A stretch of 64,000 nucleotides of DNA from Tethya wilhelma (GCA_964030475.1 CAXIPT010000004.1:2431327-2495326); one strand, 5' to 3'. Positions 42,610 to 55,699 are shown, numbered from the stretch's first letter. The notes: a model not told the origin generated them from the sequence alone. Numbers and translations are program-made.

Positions 42610-43531
42610 CTCACAGCTAGTAGTAGAGTAGTAACGAAGGTAGTAAGTAAACTTTTGGTAGGTGACAGTTTACTATCAAAGCTCTTTATCAAGTTATCAG
42701 TTTACAAGCAAAATGTAATTGAACTGCAACACACTGACACTAATGACTACTAATTTACACAGCTTCGAACACAAATGAGCGCGTAAACAAAGGCGCAAAC
42801 TTGTAAAACATCAACTTTGCTTTGTAAACACACACTGTGCAAGCTTTCCAGCCCACTAGCTAAAAACGTGGAGCTCAGATACGTCAGAAGGCTAAAATGG
42901 TATTGATTATGACTATTGTTGGCGTCAGTTGTTGAAATTCATCACTTCATTGTAGTTATTCACACGACAAAAATTTATTATAATGAGCGCTGCATTCTTT
43001 GTGGCCAGTCATCCGTACATTCCGCAGCCTATTATCGCGCATTCCACACATACCGGAAGTGTCTGCAGGGTTTTCGCCATAATACGGAGATATTCAGAGA
43101 ACCTCTAGTCAGTATCCGAACCTAAGCGGAAATGACCCCGGAAAGACGAACTATGAACTATTCCATTAGCATTCAATCAGCCAGACCTTTGTTGGCTAAA
43201 CTACCGCACCTATGGTATGCACATCAGCAGAGACAGTGAACTGAAGTTTCTGTGAACTGAACACACAGCGCAAGAAAGATCTTCTGTAAGTTAGAACTTT
43301 TGATGTCAAACCATAGATCACCACTTAACCACAAAGTACAGCTACAAATTTATTTCATGCTAATTTTGGAGGTTTGATCTCAGTCCTTGGTTGTACCAAT
43401 TTAATATTGTGTAGTTTGTAAACTGATGACAGCTAAACTACTAACTCTACCTCATTGCTTGCACACACAATATACAGGAGCAGACAAAAAGTGAAAGGTT
43501 TGAATTCAAGTAAAGACGGAAGGAAAAAAAG
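42610..43531. other. Spacer between the divergent PDZ and SH3 genes
   Basis: Probable shared promoter region of two divergent genes, with no obvious TATA box or repeat. A GTAAGT donor-like site at about 43286 could end a 5' untranslated exon of the SH3 gene, but this cannot be shown from sequence alone. Confidence 0.35.
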
Positions 43532-44077
43532 ATGTCTAAACTTCACCCTCTACTTTCAGGAGACAGGTACATACATTGGAATGATTTGTACACTAACACT
43601 TTGTGACACACACATTTTGGCATATAAGGTAAAGTGGGGCAATTGCTAACAATTTCTAACACCGTCCGGGGGTGATTCACAGATGTTCCTATTTCTGACT
43701 CTACTAAAAACGCTTAACCAGATGCGACTTTTTTTCCAATAATTTGAACTTACCAGATCTGTTTTGCAGAAAAAGTCTAATCTGAACAAAGAAAAATAAG
43801 CTAGCACAAATCTTAGCAGCTTCGAAATCACTCTGCTTTACATACTAATTAAGCACTCAAACACTCACACACTCACACACTCACACACTCACGCACTCAC
43901 ACACTCACACACTCACACACTCACGCACTCACACATACACTCCCTAACTCCAGCTCCAATGGTCAACCAGCTGGTGGAGCTGGTGCTGATGGACAACCAG
44001 CCTTGTTCGACCGAATAGATCCAAACACACTTCAGAGTGCCCTTACCAATGCTTCCACACTGAGCACCTTGGAGGTG

Positions 44078-44122
<45 letters not shown>

Positions 44123-44741
44123 GATGTACAATGCATAGATTTCTCCAGAGCTTGACAATAAGAATATCATTTCAGTAGAATAAGTGATCTTTATTGTGTT
44201 GTTTCAATAGCAATTGACTTGGTTTTGTTATAAACGACTGTACTGTACGTAACCTGATGCTGCTTAGCTACTATATTCTTGAACATTTCACAAAGTATTA
44301 AATTTAACTAGATTTACACTTACTATATTATACTGTTTACCTATACATAACTCATAGCCAAATACAGTTATACTTTCTATACATGACTGCTATATAGTAT
44401 AAATAGCTAATAAAATAATAGTATGGGCTACAATATAGAATGTTAAGTATTCAGGGCTAGCTGTGTATGTGTAGAAGGCAGTCTTATATCTACTATAATA
44501 CTAGGGTCAGCACCTTACTTAGTCTTTAGTTTATGTTTGGAAATGAGTAAGCAAAGAAAACTATGCAGAAAGAATGTACCATATAGTATATTAATTTTGT
44601 TTTGAAATATCTACTTTTTCTCGTAAAGTATATTGGTAGAGTTTAGCTGGTTTGACATTATATCTTGCTTCACTTTAGCACTAAACCTTTATGGACGTTT
44701 GTGTGTTAAATTAACATGCACCCACTCACTCACTCTTCACT

Positions 44742-44782
<41 letters not shown>

Positions 44783-46154
44783 ACACACAGAAAGAAGGTG
44801 TGCCCAGTCATCTCCTCCCAGCAATTGCTCAAGCTAGAAAGGAACAAGAAGATCTAGCAGCTAAGAAGAAAAATGGTCAAAAAGTAAGTGCATACCTATA
44901 AGTGATATTTGAGTCAAATTTCTTACATTCATCTACATAGTCGCTAAGCCTATGTGTGTGTCTAACAAAGGATAATGAAACTAAAAGTACATGTAATAGG
45001 TGCTCGTGCAGTGTCCCATTATGTGTTGACAATGCACTGTTTACACACTGCATGAAAAGTTTTGTCAAGCAGAGCATTGATGCCACACTGATTAGTCTTT
45101 AGTTCACATGATCAATGTGTGGCTAAGCTGCTAGCTGGCTTGCCCAAACCTATGAGAGGCAAGTGTGTGTCTACTGTAGCTCTGTTCTTTACCAAACTGA
45201 TTCTTTTGTGATGTAATGTTTGCATCATTGTTTTTTTAATGCAGCCACCACCTGGTAAAAAAGCAAGAGCTGTATATAGTTACGAGGGGAAAAAAGAAAA
45301 GTAAGTATGGAAATGACTTTTACCATTACCTCATAATGACATCACTATTTATTCGTCCTATAATAGGGAGCTGTCTTTCAAGAAGGGTGACATCATTGAT
45401 CTGACTCACACTGTTGATGACAACTGGTTGGAGGGGACCATTGAAGGCAGAGAAGGGATCTTCCCAACCAACTATGTCAAGGTAACAAAAACTCTTACGT
45501 AGGATTCTTTCCACTTCTAATCTACTGTCATAGATATAATAGATTTATAGTTGTTGAGCAATACACATTATAGCCTTTAAAAATTGTATACTATTATTAG
45601 TAACTAGCTCAGTATGTCTTAATCTCAGTCTAAGAATTTGTATGTAATTATGATGCCCAGTAGGAAGAGCTTGTACCATTGCAGTCAGTGTAAGTGAGCT
45701 CTAAAGAGGACTATATCCTCCCATGTCTACAGCAACATCCACATTGAAAGCATTCTCAGATTATGATTCACACAGTCATGAAGACATTGCTTACTTCCTA
45801 GAGACTGTAACTGTTAGACAAATCTGATGATTCTCATCGTCTACAGCTACTGACTCCTCAAGAATACAGAGATCTTGTGGCGTATGCTTCTAAAACAGTA
45901 AAAGCAAAGTACAACTTTGAAGGACAATCAGCAAAGGAGCTCAGTTTCAAAAAGGTCGGAATAAAACAATGTGTCTTGATATCTAGCTTGCTTGCATGTG
46001 TGAGCATCAGTTTTATCTTGAATGTGCTATTTTTATTTCATTTTAGGGTGATGTCATCACAATTGTGAAGAAGATTGATGATAACTGGTACGAGGGTTCC
46101 CTTGGTGATCAGACGGGGAGATTCCCTACTAATTATGTCGATGAAATCCAATAA
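43532..46154 (+). CDS. Double-SH3 adaptor protein (SORBS/CIN85-like SH3 domains)
   Basis: Seven exons with consistent GT-AG phases: 43532-43566, 43954-44074, 44791-44883, 45245-45300, 45367-45481, 45847-45954, 46047-46154, giving 211 residues. It starts MSKLHPLLSGD at ATG 43532. A short Gly-rich stretch and a helical segment (LFDRIDPNTLQSAL; LLPAIAQARKEQEDLAAKKK) come first. Then two SH3 domains: about residues 103-155 (ARAVYSYEGKKEKELSF, DNWLEG, GIFPTNYV) and 172-211 (VKAKYNFEGQ, DNWYEG, GRFPTNYVDEI). Both keep the ALYDY-like, W and P-NY residues that bind proline-rich ligands. Expected role: cytosolic scaffold in actin or endocytic signalling. Vertebrate SORBS proteins have three SH3 domains, so orthology is not claimed. 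Exon 1 is the least certain. Confidence 0.82.
43861..43941. repeat. 10 bp period minisatellite at an intron acceptor
   Basis: Tandem ACACTCACAC-type units, with a CG variant (CACGCACTC) recurring every 40 bases, which indicates a higher-order repeat of four units. It ends 12 bases before the acceptor of exon 2 of the SH3 gene. Confidence 0.75.
44077..44118. repeat. CT microsatellite directly after a splice donor
   Basis: (CT)n begins right after the GTGAGT donor of exon 2 of the SH3 gene. Confidence 0.85.
44746..44790. repeat. CA microsatellite ending at a splice acceptor
   Basis: (CA)n merges into GTACACACAG, the 3' splice site of exon 3 of the SH3 gene. Confidence 0.85.
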
Positions 46155-46856
46155 AAAGATCGCACATGCTAGTATGTTCATGCACACACATGTACACTGG
46201 CTTCTATTACGAACAATTGAGAAATTTCTGTGTGTACTCTTATTGTATAGTGAATGAATGTGTGTACTCAATGACAATCTACAATCATAACCTTTTACCT
46301 CTTTAGCTGCAATGAAAGGTATATCAGGCTCACTAGCTATATTACATGTATAATTTTTATGCATCTGAAATACAGTTTGTATATACAGTTTTGCTTGTGA
46401 TTAATTTGGTGTTATTTTTGTACTATATCTACCCATTAAGCAAAGATTTCACAATGTGTTTTATGATTGTGATGTTTACATTGGAAGTATTTTCAAGCAA
46501 AAAAAATTGTCAACAACAATGCCCCACAGTCGCACCCAACACAACTATATGTTAACTGTTCATGCATACTGTACATATGGGATTCAGGAATTATACATTT
46601 AAGGAAGAATGTATCATTTGGATACTAGCCAGCTTCTCCCACTTGCTTCATCTGAATATGATGATTGATCGTTTTGATATGGTAATGGTCGGTCTATTGA
46701 TATATTTAGTTATTGTTTCGGACGACCTTTACCGTAACCCAATAACAATGAATATCGTTATATCGCGGGGTTGGGTATTGAGTGCGGAGAGTTTTTTTAG
46801 TGTGTGAAGAAATCGAACAATGTGTGGCATTCAAAGAAGTTTGAAAGCTCATCAGA
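46155..46856. other. Spacer between the SH3 and NDST genes
   Basis: AT-rich, no gene or repeat recognised. It should contain the SH3 gene's 3' UTR and the NDST promoter. Confidence 0.4.
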
Positions 46857-49233
46857 ATGGAAGGGTCTGCGTTAAGAAGAATGGCACAGTACTGTATTAA
46901 GTACATGCCGTCCAAGATCACCTATAGAACGCTAAAGACGCTTATACTTGTCGTGCTAGTAGCCACGCTGATTTTCTACGGGGTCTACTTTCACAGCTGG
47001 TCTGCTAGTGTACGGACAATAACGGGAAAATATCCGGAAAGTATACGGAATGTTGCAGGTCAATATGAAGCGAAAATTCAGCAGTATTTTATTAGCTCAG
47101 ACAAGCTTTTCAAGGGAGAATATTCTTCAAAAGTTGAAAAGTTGTCCAAGCCAAGTCTGCATCCACAATGGCATATAATGCCAGGGAATACCAAACCAAA
47201 TATTTATGATACAAAATTAGGTGTTAGAGACAGTGAACTTGGTCGTGTGACACACGATAACAGTGTTAAAGATTCATTGAATCGATTTAAAGATATTCAC
47301 TTACACTCACTCAATCAGAAAAGAGACATCAAATCATATTTTTCTACTTTCCATTCACCCACTCCTATGCCTGAAGGTATTGGCGACAAAACTTCCCCTT
47401 CAGTCACCAAAACTGAACAAAATTTACCAAAACTACCAATCCTCAGCCATCACCATGGTAATGGTACTAACAAAGTGAACCAAAAGGACCAACTCCGTCA
47501 CAAACAAGCCATCAAAATACCACCGACTAAGAACAATCCTGATGTATTGCCAAAAGTTTTGTTAGCAGCCGACTCTACTTCAATATTTACAGCAAAAACA
47601 GTGGGAGGTTTGCTTGAATCACAACGAATCGATTTTGACTTTTATTTTCAATCTTCAAACAAGACTCCAAATACACTTTGGGCAAAAACCAACGATGAAA
47701 TCGTTGGTAAATATTCACTTATAATATTTGCCGACTACACTCGAATATTCTACACATGGCCAAAACCAAGTCGTAAAATTTTTCTAGACTATTGTCAAAC
47801 ATTTAGGGTCACTATGGTTGGTTTAACTCGTACCCCCAAGAATATATCGCATCCTGGGGGTGGATATTACAACAATTCACACTTTGTACTTGATGACATC
47901 ATTACGCATAGAGTCAGTCACGAAAGGGTTAAGTTTTTAGAGGTGAATTCACAGAAAGAGTTTTATATGTTGAAGAATGGTGGAAAGATAGAACAATTGC
48001 CGACTGGTATACAATGGCACGTGTTTCCACCAATCAGATCATTTGATCTAGGTCATGTGACTGATTTTACCGTGGAACCAAAGAAGCATGATGTCATCGA
48101 GAATTTGAGGAAATTGTCTTTGAACGAAAATTTGGACGTGCTTGCTTCACTGACCTATCAGAGCACAGAAAATATTAACTCTTCCAAACTGACAACATCG
48201 CCTCTGGTACTTGTGATGAAAGGGTTAAAAAGTTCAGTGAGAAAAGTGTTAATCGGTTCTCCTATAACATTCTGGTTGACAAAGATGATGCTCTTTGAGG
48301 TTTTGAAAGAGGAGACAAGGGTACCGCTGTTAAAGATCGGTCTTGAGCGATCCATCTTGGTGGACATTGATGATATCTTTGTGGCACCTAGTGGGAAGAA
48401 GATGAACGCCAGTGACGTACAGGTATGTGATCATGATTGTGTGCCTTTGTCAGGGTTCTCCCCCTAGGATGACTAATCAGAGTTGTGCACAGAAAAATCA
48501 GAAAAAGCATTCTTGTGGCCTTTGTTGCCTCATAAACCAGGCCCTCCCTGTGCTTAGCAATAAGCATAGCGGTGGTCTGGTTTGCAATTGGTTTGGGAAT
48601 GAGACTGATGTAGCATGTGTTTTGGGAATGAAACTGTGGTGTAGCATGTGGTTTAGGAATGGGACTGTGGGGCAAACCCTGAAATCTTTGTGCTAATTAT
48701 CAATGAAGTGTATAACTGTTTGTCAAGATTTATAACTATAATCATGTTCTGTTTTGACCATTGACTGTCACTATAACATTTTGCCTTGACTCTAGCTCAT
48801 AACTACAGCTACGAAATTCACACATAGGTTGGAGGAGCTAGGAGGGTTTTTGTGGTCACTGGTCATTTCACTTGACTTGCGAATAAATCCTGGTTCAAGT
48901 GACTTAGAGGGTTTATTTTTACTCCTTAAAAACTCTTGCACAAAATACACATATCTACATAGCTTTGTAAACTACACACACAAATCCATGACAGGCGCTT
49001 GTGGAAGCTCAAGAAAGATACAGAAGACTTGTTCCCAACTTTACTTTCAATCTCGGATTTTGTGGACACTTCTTCAAAGGTGGTACAGAGGCCGATATAC
49101 ATGGGAGTGAGGAGTTGATAAACCAGAAAAAACACTTTTGGTGGTTTGGACACATGTACAATCATTATCAACCTCACAAGTATAGTTTGGAGAATCTGAC
49201 GAATATCATGAGTAGGAACCAAGAATTTGCACA

Positions 49234-49311
<78 letters not shown>

Positions 49312-49600
49312 TGCATGTGGGTGTGTGGGTGTGTCTCCCTTGAGGTTTAAAGTTTAAATTCCAGAGTGGAGACTCTGTAACTTAGTTCCCAGGCATTCTC
49401 TCATGAATTATTGTGACTAAAAAGGAAATTCCTAGACTAATTGAGTTTAGTAGCTATCAATAATTTATTTCGTCTGTCTGTGTAGTGTGGTAGATCTAGA
49501 AATATAAATATACCTACACTTGAAGAGAATGTGTAGCCTCATCCCCAGGCCCTCTGTGTGCTACTATTGCTCTTTATTACATTGACAATCTTTACCAGAC

Positions 49601-49643
<43 letters not shown>

Positions 49644-50058
49644 NTTTAAACTAGCTACAGTGTAGACTAATAACGACTGTATAACCAAAACCAAAACACA
49701 AAAGTATTTCCCCCCAACAAAATTTCTTGCTTCTCTACAATAAACAATAAGTATTATTTTACTAGTAAACACAGCTTACAGCTCTGTTCCTGATTTGTTT
49801 CGTCCAAGATGTCACCATCTTTGATACAAAAGAAGCCAAACCGAAGAGAAGGACTCTCCATCATTTCAAAAGTGTTCAACACTCTGAATTGCAAAGTCAA
49901 CGTTCCATGTATAACTGTTGGTTGATTCACAATGTAAGCAGTACACACATCATCAAAACCTGTAATGTATGCAATAACTATAATATTATGATTGAAAAAA
50001 TTCATACAGTGCATGAACCAGGAAATGGAAAATCAAAATTTTCATAGTCTGTGTGGAN

Positions 50059-50149
<91 letters not shown>

Positions 50150-51535
50150 ACCCACACACACTCTATAGAACCATTCCCTGCCAGCCTTTGATAACCACTA
50201 CTCAGTGTCCCCCCATCATTCGGGGGTCTACCCTATCTATCAACCCCTCTACGATGCCTGGAGCAAGGTATGGAACATCACTGTCACCTCCACTGAAGAA
50301 TATCCTCATCTCAGACCGGATTTTAGGAGGCGGGGTTTCATTCACGATGGAATCAGAGTAAGTAAGGTGATGGCTATTTGTGTAACAGTTCAAGGAAGGT
50401 TAATTCTGCAGTAACTTGAGTGTGGTTGGCCCATGTAATATTAGCAGGAAATTTTCACGATAAAGCATGTAGGAACGCTAGTTCGTTTTTTTGTGGTTCA
50501 AATTTTCGTGGATTCTACATCCAGCAATGACATGACACACATGTGTATACGTATACGCAAGCGCTATTCAAGTTGCATGTTCAAATTTTCATGGTTCTTT
50601 TTTTCGCGGTCAGATCGCCACCACGAAAATCGCGAAAATTTGAACCCTGCGGTAATTTCCCGCTCTACGGTAGCTACTTGTCTTGCTTGCATTCATTTTT
50701 AGCCTTGCTATATTTGTCTCACCAGTATATCTATTGTTATTCAAGCAAAGCACAAAGCTGTTTCTACTGATAGTCAAGCATACTAGAGTTAGAATTTATT
50801 GCCATACTTTATCCTCTAATCATATTCTGATTTCGAACTTGTGTTTCTTGTGAAACAGGTTTTGCCTCGTCAGACTTGTACTCTCTTCACTCACACCTAC
50901 TCCCATGATACTTATGCTGGAGGACTGTCGGCTCTGAGGGGCATGGCACAAGGGGGCGAGGTTTTCCAAACAATACTCTACAATCCTGTAAGTTTATGAC
51001 GTAATTGTGATTGTCTAGGTACTTTCCCCAACTGCAATACATCACTATCACATCATAGAAATACTTATAATTCAATCAATCGATCATGTCGACAGTGCAT
51101 AAATTTATACTGTGTTTCAGATCGATACGTAGCTACAGCAATTCTGATCACATCACCTTGGTAACAATGATCGACTTTCATACTAACTTTTTTTTTGCTT
51201 TTTAGGTGTCCATATTCATGACTCATGTGACCAACTATGCAGTAGACAGACTGGCTCTAAACCTGTTTGATGACTTATTCATCTTTATAATGAAGTGGAC
51301 AAACTTGAAACTCACTACTGAACGACCTTTGACCCTTGCTAAGAAATACTTTGAACTTTTCCCTGAGGAGAAAGTGCCACTGTGGACTGTAAGTGTGTGT
51401 GTGTGTGCGCTATTGTTATGATTGTCATCTACATCTAAACTTGTGAGAATTCACATGGTAAGCATTATAATAAATTATGTCTTTGTGTTAGTTCACAGAC
51501 CTAAACTATAACCTAGCTGCTGTTTTCTTACATAC

Positions 51536-51596
<61 letters not shown>

Positions 51597-53473
51597 CAGT
51601 CACCATGCGATGACAAGCGCCATGTTGAAATCTGGCCCAAGACAAAGAACTGTTCCCGTCTTCCTAACTTGGTGATCCTCGGTCCACAAAAAACTGGCTC
51701 TACAGCTCTACAGACCTTCTTGAAAATTCATCCCTCCATTTTATCAAACTACCAAACAAAGGAGCACTTTGAAGAGACACAGTTCTTTAGCAGTGATGTG
51801 ATGTACTCGAGAGGCATAGAATGGTGAGGGTGTGAGGATGTGAGGATGTGAGGGTACTTTGAGTGTGAGTGTGAGCCTTCAGATCCGATTGTCTTACAAT
51901 TCCTAGGCAAATTGTTGGCAAGTGTAAAAAAAGTTGGTAAAGGGTCGAAAAATTACAAACTGCTAATTCCTATAAAGTCGTGAACAAAATTAGTTAAATT
52001 CGTGTTGAAAAGTAAAATTAAAACATATTCTTTGGTTTAAGTCAGGGGGTACAGTAGATTCACAATGCAATCATAATACCTGTGACTATATTTGTGGCCA
52101 TTATGTGTAGGTACATGGACCAATTCCCAGTCCCGGATTCAAACTCGACCCATATCCTGTTTGAAAAGAGTGCTACATATTTCACCAACACACAGGCACT
52201 GAAGAGGTAGAGTTAGTTATTAATGGTTAGTAGAATCTTTTTAGAAATGATTTTATTTCTACAGGGTACATGCATTGTTGCCAAAAACCAAGTTGATCGT
52301 TATACTGGTGGATCCTGCAAAACGGGCATACTCCTGGTACCAGGTAAACTGTAATTGCTAGTCCACTTATTGCTTTCAATTGTGTGTGCTTTTTTTAAAG
52401 CACACATGGCTAGCAATAAATATCAATTCCACCACTTGGTTTGAACAAGATAGGTTAGTTGTAGTAGAAAGATCTGCTGAACTAGTTCTTTCTGTGTGGA
52501 TTAATTCCACTAACATGGCTTACCTTAAACATACACTACATACACACACACACACACACACATTCCCAGCACATGAAAGCTCACAAAGATCCCACTTCAC
52601 TCAACTACAGCTTTTCTCAAGTGATACGTTCCTACACACACACCACCCAAGACAAACACCTGTTGGCTCTCAGGGACAAGTGCCTCTTTCCAGGAAGGTG
52701 AGCTGGATAGCTTCTTCATATCCACATACTTTCTTCACATCTGCACAATTTCCATCACATAAGGCACTGTACACATGTGTATCCTAATACTGTTTCCATA
52801 GCAACCACATATGTTGTAACATGTCCACATAAGGGTTATTTCAAAACATGCATACACATGTGCTCACACACACACATTTCATTTTATATATAGATATCAC
52901 ATTCATCTAAAGAGGTGGATAGCCAAGTTCTCTGCCAAGCAGATTCTTCCTGTTGATGGTGGTCTGTTGGTTGATAGTCCAGCAGCTGTGTTGAATGAGA
53001 TACAGACCTTCACTGGAGTACCTTATCACAACTATTCCAGCTCACTCAGGTATGTAGTTCAAACTTTTATGTTCAAGATGTCTTTAGGTATGCATGCTTC
53101 AGTCAGCTTGACCGTACATGCACTGTGTGTAGAGGTTTGATCCATACTCAACTATTTCTCAAACCTATAGCTAGGTGCCTTCATGAGTGTCTTTATATCC
53201 ATTGTGAGCAGCTTGTAGAAGAATCACCTAGCTCTATTCACATACACACATGGTTGCAGCTACAGTAAGAAGAAAGGGTTCCATTGTGTCAACACTGAGG
53301 AAGGTAGGAGTCAGTGTCTAGGCCCTAGCAAGGGAAGGCACTATGAACCACTGTCCAAAGAGGATGTGCACTATTTGGAAGAGTTCTACAAGAAAGACAA
53401 TGGAGAACTGTACACACTGTTAAAGAGACACTCGTGGAGAGTACCACAATGGTTGCTAAAACTTCCCTCTTAG
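46857..53473 (+). CDS. NDST: Heparan sulfate N-deacetylase/N-sulfotransferase
   Basis: Eleven exons with matching phases: 46857-48422, 48995-49234, 50169-50357, 50859-50987, 51206-51388, 51600-51823, 52111-52206, 52265-52343, 52570-52697, 52894-53049, 53260-53473, giving 1067 residues (vertebrate NDSTs are near 880). Type II Golgi topology: short cytosolic tail, membrane anchor at about 27-46, then an unusually long Ser/Lys-rich stem to about 235. The deacetylase domain holds [31 protein letters not shown] and [11 protein letters not shown]. The sulfotransferase domain has the PAPS-binding loop GPQKTGS (Lys800), FEETQFF with its catalytic Glu, YQHMKAH with the conserved His, and a Cys pair in [13 protein letters not shown]. 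It deacetylates and N-sulfates glucosamine, the first heparan sulfate modification. All key motifs are intact. Confidence 0.94.
49240..49312. repeat. GT microsatellite at the donor of NDST intron 2
   Basis: (GT)n runs directly from the GTGAGTGTG donor of exon 2. Confidence 0.85.
49603..49644. repeat. CT microsatellite, NDST intron 2
   Basis: (CT)n ending at an ambiguous base (N at 49644). Confidence 0.85.
50059..50146. repeat. CT microsatellite near the exon 3 acceptor
   Basis: A long (CT)n preceded by an N at 50058. It ends about 20 bases before the acceptor of NDST exon 3. Confidence 0.85.
50441..50672. mobile_element. Degenerate MITE in NDST intron 3
   Basis: The right end ...GGGTAATTTCCCGCTCTACGGTA-type sequence (complement of TACCGTAGAGCGGGAAATT) resembles the TACCGTA..GCGGG ends of the element at 31072. 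The left end carries AGCAGGAAATTTTC and, further in, GGTTCAAATTTTCGTGG, which is mirrored by CGCGAAAATTTGAACC at the right. Too diverged for a clear target duplication. Confidence 0.5.
51539..51594. repeat. CA microsatellite ending at the NDST exon 6 acceptor
   Basis: (CA)n continues into CATGCAG, the acceptor of exon 6. It is one of the tracts that could have recombined to remove exons 6-8 from the downstream copies. Confidence 0.85.
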
Positions 53474-53860
53474 TTTTTGATGTGTGCCATGTGTACCTGT
53501 AAATGAATGTATTTATATAAAGTGTATCCTTTTCACAATCATATTTTTTGCCAAGTATTCTTTGCTATCCACTTCTCTCTTTTGGAAGTTTTGGGCTGTT
53601 TTGGATATTGTACTTCCTTGATTAATGTAAAACAGTATATATTTTAGAATGTTTATATGTGCTTAGTTGCTGCATGGCTCTAGTATATGGAGTCAGTAGC
53701 TATAGGCGTTGTAACATGTTTGTTCCCGGCAGACTGCATGTATGTGGAGCCATGCATATGGTGGAGCTGTGTGGGGTGCTCACAAAAAGATATTCACACA
53801 CATAGTTATACTGATATAATATTAATTCATGAATTGGTAAGAGCCTGAGTATAGTCCCTG

Positions 53861-53933
53861 TAGTCTGGAGTATCCAGACCCTTTACACGCGCTAAAACTA
53901 CGCGCGTGTAAAGGGTCTGGATACTCCAGACTA
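53861..53933. mobile_element. 73 bp near-perfect palindromic element with 9 bp target duplication
   Basis: Arms of about 32 bases starting TAGTCTGGAGTATCCAGACC are exact reverse complements around a 9-base centre. TAGTCCCTG lies on both sides (53852-53860 and 53934-53942). The duplicated downstream flank at about 55498-55508 has the uninterrupted site once (TATAGTCCCTGGTGCTCTCC), which proves this is an insertion that postdates the duplication. It would form a strong hairpin or cruciform. Confidence 0.88.
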
Positions 53934-54059
53934 TAGTCCCTGGTGCTCTCCCTAGTTGAATATTGAGTATTCAGTGATCTCCCACATACAATGATGATTA
54001 TGCTTGACAATAATTATGATCTCACAGTTGATCAGTTGATTTATTCTGCTCAATGTCAT

Positions 54060-54147
54060 GCAATTAAAACTCATTATTACTGATCGACCTTTGACCCTTC
54101 CTAGGAAATACTTTGAACTTTTTCCTAAGGAGAAAGTGCTCCTGTTG

Positions 54148-54191
<44 letters not shown>

Positions 54192-55121
54192 AGTGTGTGT
54201 GAGATGTGTGTGTACATGCATACACACACACACACACACACACACACATTCCCAGCACATGAAAGCTCACAAAGATCCCACTTCACTCAACTACAGCCTT
54301 TCTCAAGTGATACGTTCCTACACACACCACCCAAGACAAACATCTGTTGGCTCTCAGGGACATGTGCAGGTGCCTCTCACCAGGAAGGTGAGCTGAATAG
54401 CTTCTTCATATCCACATATACTTTCTTCACATCTATAATAATCACATAAGGTAGTGTACACATGTGTATCCTAATGCTGTTTCCATGGCAACCACTAGCT
54501 AACATGTGCACATAAGGGAATGTTACATGCATACACACACACATTTCATTTCATAGATATCACATTCATCTAAAGTGGTGGATAGCCAAGTTCTCTGCCA
54601 AGCAGATCCTCCCTATTGATGGTGGTCTGTTGGTTGATAGTCCAGCTGCTGTGTTGAATGAGATACAGACCTTCACAAGAGTACCTTACCACAACTACTT
54701 CACTTAGGTATGTAGTTCATAAAAAAACCTATTATGTTAGGTGTGCATGCTTGACCATACAAGTATTGTGTGCAAAGGTCTGAACTAGTTCTCAAACCTA
54801 TAGGTACCTGTATAAGTGTCTTTATCTCCATTGTGAGCAGCTAGCTTGTACTGAGAAGATTATCTATATAGCCACCTAGGTCTATTCACATACACACATG
54901 GTTGCAGCTACAATAAGAAGAAAGGGTTTCATTGTGTCAATACTGAGGAAGGCAAGAGTCATTGTCTAGGTCCTAGCAAGGGAAGGCACTATGAACCAGT
55001 GTCCAAAGAGGATGTGCACTATTTGGAAGAGTTCTATAAGAAAGACAATGGAGAGCTGTACACACTGTTAAAGAGACACTCGTGGGGAGTACCACAACGG
55101 CTGCTGAAATCTCCCTCTTAG
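54060..55121 (+). pseudogene. Partial tandem copy 2 of NDST 3' exons (5, 9, 10, 11)
   Basis: Contains an exon 5 remnant ending at 54150, exon 9 at 54256-54387, exon 10 at 54557-54707 and exon 11 at 54908-55121. Exons 6-8 are absent. The space between exons 5 and 9 is only a 105-base (GT)n...(CA)n stretch. Exon 9 has a 2-base loss and a 6-base gain and exon 10 loses 5 bases, so the frame is broken. Exon 11 is still fully open to its TAG. The 3' flank also duplicates that of the parent gene (TTTTTGATGTGTGCCATGTG). Confidence 0.85.
54151..54250. repeat. (GT)n-(CA)n inverted microsatellite pair
   Basis: (GT)n at 54151-54190 and (CA)n at 54221-54248 are complementary and occupy nearly the whole residual intron of NDST copy 2. 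A transcript would fold into a long GU-rich/AC hairpin that brings the splice sites together. Confidence 0.8.
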
Positions 55122-55699
55122 TTTTTGATGTGTGCCATGTGTACCTGTAAATGAATGTAGTTATATAAATTGTATTCTTTTCACAATCATATTTTTTGCC
55201 AAGTATTCTTTGCTATCCACTTCTCTCTTTTGGAAGTTTTGGGCTGTTTTGGATATTGTACTTCATTGGTTAATATGTAAAACAGTTAGATTTTAAAATG
55301 TTTTTATATGCTTAGTTGCTGCATGGCTCTAGTATATGGAGTCAGTAGCTATAGGCGTTGTAACATGTTTGTTCCCAGCAGACTGCATGTATGTGGAGCC
55401 ATGCATATGGTGGAGCTGTGTGGGGTGCTCACAAAAAGATATTCACACACATAGTTGTACTGATATAATTAATTCATGAATTGGTAAGAGCCTGGGTATA
55501 GTCCCTGGTGCTCTCCCTAGTTGAATATTGAGTATGCAGTGATCTCCCACATACAATGATGATTATGCTTGACAATGATCTCACAGTTGATCAGTTGATA
55601 TAATTATTTTGCTCAATTAACGTCATGCAATTATACTTGATCCCAATGGATGCAGTAAAACAGTGTACAATGATCAATTTTCTTCCTTTTTTTCTCATT

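Noticed and set aside
43861..43941. CRISPR-like direct repeats
   Set aside because: A 10 bp period minisatellite without spacers, in a eukaryotic intron.
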